From the NCBI RefSeq assembly GCF_030718085.1, contig NZ_JAVAJF010000001.1, positions 310,001 through 374,000 of the forward strand: 64,000 nt of DNA. Reading direction: 5' to 3'. Of the stretch, positions 58,491 to 64,000 are shown one piece after another (within the stretch, counting starts at the first letter, position 1; every line of letters begins with the position of its first letter). This DNA is from Marinobacter sp. MDS2 (GTDB lineage Bacteria; Pseudomonadota; Gammaproteobacteria; Pseudomonadales; Oleiphilaceae). Under the pieces are notes generated by a model that did not search any database, was not told the origin of the DNA, and worked only from the letters and a program-made list of their open reading frames with translations. Both the position numbers and the translations under genes were made by a program.

Positions 58491-59117
58491 TCAGGCTCCT
58501 TCCACGTCGATTTCGCGATCACCATGAACCACCTCAACCAACTTAATGGCTTCCTGCTCCATGTTGACCACCAACTCATCGACCCGGCGAATGAAGTAGC
58601 GGTGACCAATCAACGCTGGAATGGCAACACTTAACCCGGCCGCCGTGGTGATCAGCGCCTCCGATATGCCCCCGGCCAAATTGCCGGCATTGCCAACGCC
58701 CGCCAGCTGGATTTCGGCAAACACTTTGATCATGCCGATCACGGTACCGAGAAGCCCAAGCAGCGGCGTAATAGTCGCAACCGTACCGAGCGGATTCAGA
58801 AAACGTTCGAGCTCGTGAATGACCTGGCTGGCCTCATGTTCGATGCTTTCTTTCATGATCTCACGACCATGTTTCGCATTCATCAAACCACTCGCCAACA
58901 CCCTTCCCATGGGGGATGAGCCCTGCAGTGCTTTAAGCTTCCGGCCATTCAGCTCTTTCTTCTTAATCCAGCGCCAAAGCTCGTTAAGCGATTGGCTCGG
59001 TGCCACCCGGGAAGCACGCAACGACCAGAAACGCTCCAGAATAATTGCAAGCGCTAAAATGGAACAGGCAACAATGGGCACCATCAGGATGCCACCAGCT
59101 TTCAACAGCTCAAACAC
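58491..59117 (-). CDS. ExbB/MotA/TolQ-family proton-channel subunit
   Basis: A 208-residue protein with three membrane spans (about 8-30, 110-135 and 150-175) and the LGTVIGMIKVF segment of the family. It starts with GTG at 59117, with GGGAG seven bases upstream. It is five bases before the ExbD-like gene. It is a paralogue of TolQ at 28.6 kb. Confidence 0.94.
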   Translation of the reverse strand: MFELLKAGGILMVPIVACSILALAIILERFWSLRASRVAPSQSLNELWRWIKKKELNGRKLKALQGSSPMGRVLASGLMNAKHGREIMKESIEHEASQVIHELERFLNPLGTVATITPLLGLLGTVIGMIKVFAEIQLAGVGNAGNLAGGISEALITTAAGLSVAIPALIGHRYFIRRVDELVVNMEQEAIKLVEVVHGDREIDVEGA

Positions 59118-59189
59118 GCTTGATCTCCCTGATTAATGACAAGCCGCGCTACTTTAGCATAGCTGCCGGTACAGGCCACACCTGCAATG

Positions 59190-61634
59190 TCACGGTATTT
59201 TACATTGATCACGGGCAAGTCCCGGACCAGCAATCCAGAATGGCGCTTGTTGCGTTGCTTGGGTGATCTTCAGGTTGTCTGGCCCAAAACTCAGGAATAG
59301 CTGTCCTGAACACGCCGTATTCACCGGTACCGCGCCAACATCCTGATACCGTTCGACAACTGTGCTATGCGGGTGGCCATATCGGTGCCGATACCCTGCC
59401 GTGTAGATCACCCAGTTCGGCTCTACCGCCGACACCCACTTCATCGACGAGGAGGTCTTACTACCATGATGCGGAGCAATCACTATGCGCTGCCCCGGGA
59501 AGGCCGACAACCAATCCAAATCGCGATCTGCAAGCATTTCCGTTTCTACTCTGCGGCTAATATCCCCGGTTAGAAGCAGATCGACATTCAACTGACGATG
59601 AAATAGCCGAAGCACACAGGAAGCATCGTTTCCCGATACCGCCGAGCCACTGCGCCAGAAGCTCAGCTCGAACTCGCCCAACATCTGCGGCAATCGCGGG
59701 CAGCCCTGAATTAACGCCTCCGGATGCCGCGCCAGTTTTTGACGAACCACTTCCGGCTCTCCGGATGAGATCATCCCTATGGACAAATCCTCCAGCAAGA
59801 CCGATAACCCGCCCGAGTGATCGCTATCGCCATGACTCACCACAAGATGCTCAATACGCCTCACGCCAAGTGCCCGCAGGTTCGGAAGCAAGACCGACTC
59901 TACGGCAGAATACGCGCCCTTTACCTCCGGCCCGGTGTCATACAACAAGACTTCACTACCCGAGCGAACCAGCACAGACAAACCCTGCCCGACATCCCAG
60001 ATACGCACCTCGGGCACATCAACCGCCACATTCACCGGCGACTCGTGACTCAACCACCCGACCCCTAACCAACCCACCACAACGATGGCACTGAGGGCCT
60101 GGAATGACCGAGCCGGAAAGCGCAGCATCAGCAATACAACCAACGTCATTGCGATCACCGCAGCTTGTGACGCACCCGGCAACGAGACTACCGGCACTGC
60201 CTCCACCGCTTGCAGCAAATACCACAACACCCCCAGTACCGCATCAAAAACGTCGATCACATGAGCCGTTAGCGATCCCCCTGTCACAAACACCAACAAT
60301 GTCCCGACGAACAACACCGGCATCACCACAAACGACACCCAGGGAATCGCTACCAGATTTGCCGCCACGCCCGCCAAAGGCTGAGCTTGGCCAAACGCTT
60401 GAAGAACGGGCCATAGGCCAACAAATACCGCACACTGAGCCAGCATCAACCCCGCCAGCCACCCGGTGTTTCCCAAGCGCCCCGAGAATACCCAAACCAG
60501 CAGTGCAACTGCAGAGAAGGACAACCAGAATCCCTGATCGAGGGGCGCAAAAGGATCGAACAACAAAACGCAGGCCATCGCGATAACGAAAGGTCGCCAC
60601 GAACTGGCTTCCCAGGCCTTCAGCAGAAACCACCCACCCACGATCACCATCACCAGTGCACGACGGGTGGGCACGGTCATACCGGCCAGTAAGGCATAAA
60701 ACAAACACGCGAGAACCACTGAGCCAAAGACCCCATTGCGGATGACCTTGCCCGAGATCAGGCCCGCGGGCAGCAACAGCAAAAGGCGACGACTGGCCAG
60801 TCCGGCGGCCAACGCCACCAGCCCCAAGTGCAAGCCGGAAATAGCGACCAGATGGATGGTGCCGGTTGCCTTGAGGGTTTGCCAATGCGAGGCAGAAAGG
60901 TGCCCACGATTCCCTATCAACAAAGAAGCCAGCAAGGGGTAGTGCTCTGCGCCGCTAAAGTAGCCTTCAACAACAGACGCCATTTCCCGGTGCCAGGCAT
61001 GGTAGGAGCAGAAGAGCCCACACACCGAGCCCGGCAACTCCACCACATTCCGAACGCTCCCGGTTGCCCGCACACCCTGTCGAAACAACCAATCCTCGTA
61101 CCGGAAACCTGCGTCATTGAGGTTGCCATGCGGGCGCTTGAGAACCACCTGAAGCGCTATTGGTCCGGAAGGTAATACCTTTTCGCCTGCACCGTACCAA
61201 GCAAGCCGGATCTTGTCCGGGGGCACGCCACCCTTCACCGAATCAAACGTTTCCGCCCAGCTGTCCACGCAAAAGTTGAAACGTATGCTATTAAAAGTGC
61301 CTGGTTGCGGTAAATCACAAACATACCCCGAAACCGTCAATGGCACTCCCTCTTCCAAAGGCAAAAGCCGCTGTTGCAGACGGGTGTCGGCATGCCACGC
61401 AGCCCATCCGAGCCCGACAGACAGCCAAATCAACCAAAGAAAAACGACACGAAAACGGGTCACTTTTGCTATGAATATTGTTAGTAGTACAAATAGGGAT
61501 AAAAACAGCCACGGATAAGGTGGCAAAACCGAGAACCGATACAGTAAGATAACGCCGCAACTAAACGCGAACATGCCCGTAGGGCCAAATAAAGATCTTT
61601 CAGCTTTCGTGCTGAACTGGGTGTTTCTGGACAA
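59190..61634 (-). CDS. comEC: Competence channel protein ComEC/Rec2
   Basis: About 814 residues from a TTG at 61634, which has GGAGGA six bases upstream; a TTG at 61652 or the first ATG at 61574 are alternatives. Early membrane spans and a small DUF4131-type domain are followed by the Competence membrane domain (GNRGHLSASHWQTLKATGTIHLVAISGLHLGL near residue 240 contains its core) and a C-terminal metallo-beta-lactamase-like domain with VSHGDSDHSGG near residue 600. It imports single-stranded DNA. The integrase gene lies 263 bp upstream, divergently. Confidence 0.92.
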   Translation of the reverse strand: MSRNTQFSTKAERSLFGPTGMFAFSCGVILLYRFSVLPPYPWLFLSLFVLLTIFIAKVTRFRVVFLWLIWLSVGLGWAAWHADTRLQQRLLPLEEGVPLTVSGYVCDLPQPGTFNSIRFNFCVDSWAETFDSVKGGVPPDKIRLAWYGAGEKVLPSGPIALQVVLKRPHGNLNDAGFRYEDWLFRQGVRATGSVRNVVELPGSVCGLFCSYHAWHREMASVVEGYFSGAEHYPLLASLLIGNRGHLSASHWQTLKATGTIHLVAISGLHLGLVALAAGLASRRLLLLLPAGLISGKVIRNGVFGSVVLACLFYALLAGMTVPTRRALVMVIVGGWFLLKAWEASSWRPFVIAMACVLLFDPFAPLDQGFWLSFSAVALLVWVFSGRLGNTGWLAGLMLAQCAVFVGLWPVLQAFGQAQPLAGVAANLVAIPWVSFVVMPVLFVGTLLVFVTGGSLTAHVIDVFDAVLGVLWYLLQAVEAVPVVSLPGASQAAVIAMTLVVLLMLRFPARSFQALSAIVVVGWLGVGWLSHESPVNVAVDVPEVRIWDVGQGLSVLVRSGSEVLLYDTGPEVKGAYSAVESVLLPNLRALGVRRIEHLVVSHGDSDHSGGLSVLLEDLSIGMISSGEPEVVRQKLARHPEALIQGCPRLPQMLGEFELSFWRSGSAVSGNDASCVLRLFHRQLNVDLLLTGDISRRVETEMLADRDLDWLSAFPGQRIVIAPHHGSKTSSSMKWVSAVEPNWVIYTAGYRHRYGHPHSTVVERYQDVGAVPVNTACSGQLFLSFGPDNLKITQATQQAPFWIAGPGLARDQCKIP

Positions 61635-61845
61635 TCCTTGTCCTCCGATCAAAATCGACGCTCTTCATGCGCCGGTTACCATCCATACCGAGAGAACAGG
61701 CCGAACGTCCAATGCCGAAGAGGTTTATTAATTGGCATGACTGTTCGCCGTCGTCCATAATCGTTCGCCAGCCCTTGTCACGACTGAGTTTTGCACGTTA
61801 TCCTTGTTCGCAACCATCCGCTTGAAATCGCCCTAATTCGGGAAA

Positions 61846-61868
61846 AAAGCGGGTACAAAAGCGGGTAC
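61846..61868. repeat. Two copies of AAAGCGGGTAC upstream of the integrase
   Basis: Exact 11-bp copies at 61846-61856 and 61858-61868, spaced by 12 bp (about one helical turn), lie 30 bp before the integrase ATG. They are candidates for integrase arm-type sites. The remainder of 61635-61897 shows no gene, no tRNA and no confirmed attachment site. Confidence 0.65.
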
Positions 61869-61897
61869 GCTTTCGGGCGTGAAAACCAAGGAAAATC

Positions 61898-63079
61898 ATG
61901 GCTCTTACAGATGTGTCGATCAGAAAAGCCAAAGCCATCGACAAGCCCTTTAAGCTCACCGATGCTAACGGCCTGTTTTTATTGGTGCGCCCCAACGGCT
62001 CAAAGCTGTGGCGCTACCGATACAGGATTGCCAAAAAGGAAAACACCTTTGCTCTCGGCACGTATCCTGAGATGAGCCTGGCCGACGCCAGAACGGCGCG
62101 AGACGAGGCGCGAGCCTTGGTCAAGCAAGGCATCCATCCGTCCGTAGTCCGGCAATCGGAGCGCGCCAAAGTCGTCCACCAAGGCACCCAAACCTTTGAA
62201 GGGGTGGCCCGTGAATACGCCAAAAAGAAAGCGCGGAAATGGTCGAAGGTTTACACCGACCAATTTATCCGCGCCATGGAACTAAACGTTTTTCCGTCGA
62301 TTGGCCGGCTGCCCATTCGCTCGATTAACAGCGCTCACATTCTGAACATTCTAAACACCATGGATCAGCGCGGAGCCACGGCGCACGCATTAACCGTTCG
62401 GAGTTGGTGCGGCCAGGTCTTCCGGTACGCCGTTGCAACCACGCGCGCCGACCTCGATCCATCGGCGCCGCTGAAAGGGGCGCTGCAAAAGAGCGAGGTC
62501 AACCACGCTCGGCCACTGCCCTCGGATGGCATTGCCGATTTGCTGCCACGGCTGCGCACCTACAGCGGCCAGCGCACCACCGCCATCTGCGTAGAGCTGC
62601 TGATGCTCACCTTTGTGCGCACCGCCGAGATGCGTCAGGCCGAGTGGTCCGAATTCGACTTTGATACGGCCATCTGGAAAATCCCGGCCGATAAAATGAA
62701 AAAGCGGCGAGTGCATTTGGTTCCGCTCGCCACACAAACTGTGCGTCTGCTAAAGGAGTTGCGCCAGCTTACCGGGCAGGGCCGGTACTTGTTCCCGAAC
62801 CGGCGCCGACACGATGCCGCTATGAGTGCGCGCACCGTCAACCGGGCGCTGGAAATTATGGGGTTTGAGTCGGGCGAGCTGTCCGGGCACGATTTCCGGG
62901 CCACGGCCACCACGCATTTGCACGAAATGGGGTTTGATCCTGCGCACGTAGACGTTCAGTTGGCGCACGCAAAAAAGAGCGCAACCGACGCAGCCTACAA
63001 CCACGCGGTTTACTTGCCGCAACGCATCAAGCTCATGCAAGCCTGGGCTGATTATGTGTATTCACTAACCGCGAAGTGA
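61898..63079 (+). CDS. P4-type tyrosine integrase
   Basis: A 393-residue integrase with the N-terminal DUF4102 domain (MALTDVSIRKAKAIDKPFKL to about residue 90), a SAM-like core-binding domain (about 100-190) and a catalytic domain with Arg241, His331, Arg334, His357 and nucleophile Tyr367, all present. Such integrases drive site-specific insertion of prophages and genomic islands. Its position next to comEC and the phage-type gene at the right edge mark the left end of an element. The target site is not identified. Confidence 0.94.
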   Translation: MALTDVSIRKAKAIDKPFKLTDANGLFLLVRPNGSKLWRYRYRIAKKENTFALGTYPEMSLADARTARDEARALVKQGIHPSVVRQSERAKVVHQGTQTFEGVAREYAKKKARKWSKVYTDQFIRAMELNVFPSIGRLPIRSINSAHILNILNTMDQRGATAHALTVRSWCGQVFRYAVATTRADLDPSAPLKGALQKSEVNHARPLPSDGIADLLPRLRTYSGQRTTAICVELLMLTFVRTAEMRQAEWSEFDFDTAIWKIPADKMKKRRVHLVPLATQTVRLLKELRQLTGQGRYLFPNRRRHDAAMSARTVNRALEIMGFESGELSGHDFRATATTHLHEMGFDPAHVDVQLAHAKKSATDAAYNHAVYLPQRIKLMQAWADYVYSLTAK

Positions 63080-63130
63080 GCCTGACAGGGGGCGCGCTTT
63101 GATTGATCGATGAACAACGAGGGGTAGGCT

Positions 63131-63445
63131 ATGTTCTGGCTAGGGGCACATCAGGATTTTTGGTACAGCTTATTGCTGTCAGGGGCCTTGATTGTGATCT
63201 TTCCGGTCTGGCGAAAGTTGCGGCCGAAGGGCTATCACATGGATATGGGCTGGATGGATTGGTGTGGGTATTACTTCTTGCGGGGGATGGTCATTACCAT
63301 GATCGGCGGGGTGGCCGACTGGCCGGTGGTCATGGCTGCCGGGGTGTGGCTTATGTGCGGGCTGTACCCGCTGGCCATCCTTGGCCTGCTGGGTAAGGTG
63401 GAGGATTTGCGGGTGACGCTGGTGCGCGCCTGGCGGGAGCGTTAG
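63131..63445 (+). CDS. Small hydrophobic protein of the integrated element
   Basis: A 104-residue protein with about three membrane spans, rich in tryptophan near the start and middle (MFWLGAHQDFWYS, WMDWCGYY). The ATG at 63131 has GGGGTAGG upstream; an overlapping frame from 63103 has a poorer start. I do not recognise the family. It follows the integrase by 51 bp and its stop overlaps the end of the convergent large gene by four bases. Confidence 0.6.
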   Translation: MFWLGAHQDFWYSLLLSGALIVIFPVWRKLRPKGYHMDMGWMDWCGYYFLRGMVITMIGGVADWPVVMAAGVWLMCGLYPLAILGLLGKVEDLRVTLVRAWRER

Positions 63446-64000
63446 CCGTCCATCTCGCCGTACCGCTTGTTGAACTGGTCAATCGCCCGCTTCATCAGGC
63501 GTTCAACCTCTTGGAGCTTGACGTCCTTTTCGGCGGCCGTCAGGTCGTCCAGCGCTTCTATCCGATCACGCTTCTTGCGCAAGAGCTTCAAGCGTTTTTC
63601 GGTTGCGTTCATGGCCCCCGAGAGGCGCAGCTTGTTGCCATGATCTCGCAAGAACCGAGCCCGGTCCGCGCCCTTTAGCGCATCTCTTTCCGCTGTCAGT
63701 TGGTTGATCTCATCCCGGCGGTCGTAGAATTTCGACTGATCTTCATACGGCAGCACCTTGCCATGGAGCTTCCGAAGGAACGGCACTTCGCGCGCTTCCA
63801 GCTCCACCCCTTGCAGCCACTTGGCGCCAAAGTTGGGGGTGCGGTTGGTGAAGAAGTCATACGCGCCGCCGCCGTAGTAGCCCACCAGATAGTCCATCAC
63901 GTCGGGGCTCAGGTCTACGGCGCCGCTGCGGTAATCGCTGCCGCCGGTGGCGCGGTTCAGCGTCTCGGCCAGCGTCTTGTAGAGCTGCGGGGTGTTGCGG
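63442..64000 (-). CDS. C-terminal end of a large polyvalent-type phage protein (LPD38-like)
   Basis: The frame is open from the right edge to TAA at 63442, so 185 codons are visible and the gene continues outside. The visible part starts RNTPQLYKTLAETLNRATGG, passes DYRSGAVDLSPDVMDYLVGY and PNFGAKWLQGVELEAREVPF, and ends in a highly charged helical region. This pattern resembles the LPD38 domain that I recall at the C-terminus of multi-domain large polyvalent proteins carried by phages and conjugative elements. The upstream catalytic domains cannot be seen. It is convergent with the small membrane protein gene. Confidence 0.65.
   Translation of the reverse strand, partial: RNTPQLYKTLAETLNRATGGSDYRSGAVDLSPDVMDYLVGYYGGGAYDFFTNRTPNFGAKWLQGVELEAREVPFLRKLHGKVLPYEDQSKFYDRRDEINQLTAERDALKGADRARFLRDHGNKLRLSGAMNATEKRLKLLRKKRDRIEALDDLTAAEKDVKLQEVERLMKRAIDQFNKRYGEMDG

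Overview
The window looks like a chromosomal segment of a marine gammaproteobacterium close to Marinobacter or Pseudomonas. I infer this from protein content and gene order; no search was run. Supporting points are the prpB-prpC-acnD-prpF-prpD order behind a GntR regulator, dapA-bamC-purC, aspS-ruvC-ruvA-ruvB-ybgC-tolQRAB-pal-cpoB, guaB-guaA with divergent xseA, a comEC-exbB-exbD-msbA-lpxK-trm112-kdsB-ptp-murB chain, and traces of a PEP-CTERM/exosortase system.

Layout. 1-0.7 kb: 5' end of an XrtA-type exopolysaccharide sugar transferase running off the left edge. 0.9-9.3 kb: 2-methylcitrate (propionate) operon on the minus strand, with a palindromic operator set in which the -35 box lies inside one operator. 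9.4-12 kb: galU, a small HTH protein, a DMT exporter and tRNA-Val. 12-14.6 kb: two small genes too short for ordinary gene calling (a 53-aa orphan and a DUF2897 protein), an RluA-type pseudouridine synthase, and a von Willebrand A protein with a PEP-CTERM tail behind a good sigma-54 promoter match. 14.6-24.2 kb: nucleotide-sugar epimerase, outer-membrane barrel, purC-bamC-dapA, bcp, perM, tusA, bepA, nadA and two identical tRNA-Lys genes. 24.3-34 kb: Tol-Pal, RuvABC and aspS. 34-40.4 kb: fabR, a HIT protein, ugd, galE, tadA and a PAS-GGDEF-EAL protein. 40.6-49.7 kb: guaBA, xseA, prpE, a cold-shock gene with a striking promoter, leuA and an Lrp-family regulator. 50-61.6 kb: tetR, proS and the envelope-biogenesis chain from murB to comEC. 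61.8-64 kb: left end of an integrated element (P4-type integrase, small membrane protein, C-terminus of a very large phage-type protein) that continues past the right edge.

How the genes connect. The prp operon plus the distant prpE give a full propionate to pyruvate plus succinate route. galU, ugd, galE and the UDP-glucuronate-type epimerase supply UDP-sugars that would feed the exopolysaccharide machinery at the left edge; the PEP-CTERM protein is a likely client of the same exosortase system. Tol-Pal, BamC, BepA, MsbA, LpxK and KdsB form the outer-membrane maintenance content.

The most unusual signals are non-coding or small: two near-identical double palindromes bracketing acnD, with a third half-copy inside the ruvA reading frame; a perfect 28-bp inverted repeat upstream of aspS; a perfect palindrome filling the spacer of the cold-shock promoter; the sigma-54 promoter of the PEP-CTERM vWA gene; and the orphan 53-aa gene. 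I found no CRISPR array, no complete insertion sequence, no rRNA operon and no clear new defence system. The truncated element at the right edge is where undescribed cargo is most likely, but almost all of it lies outside the window.
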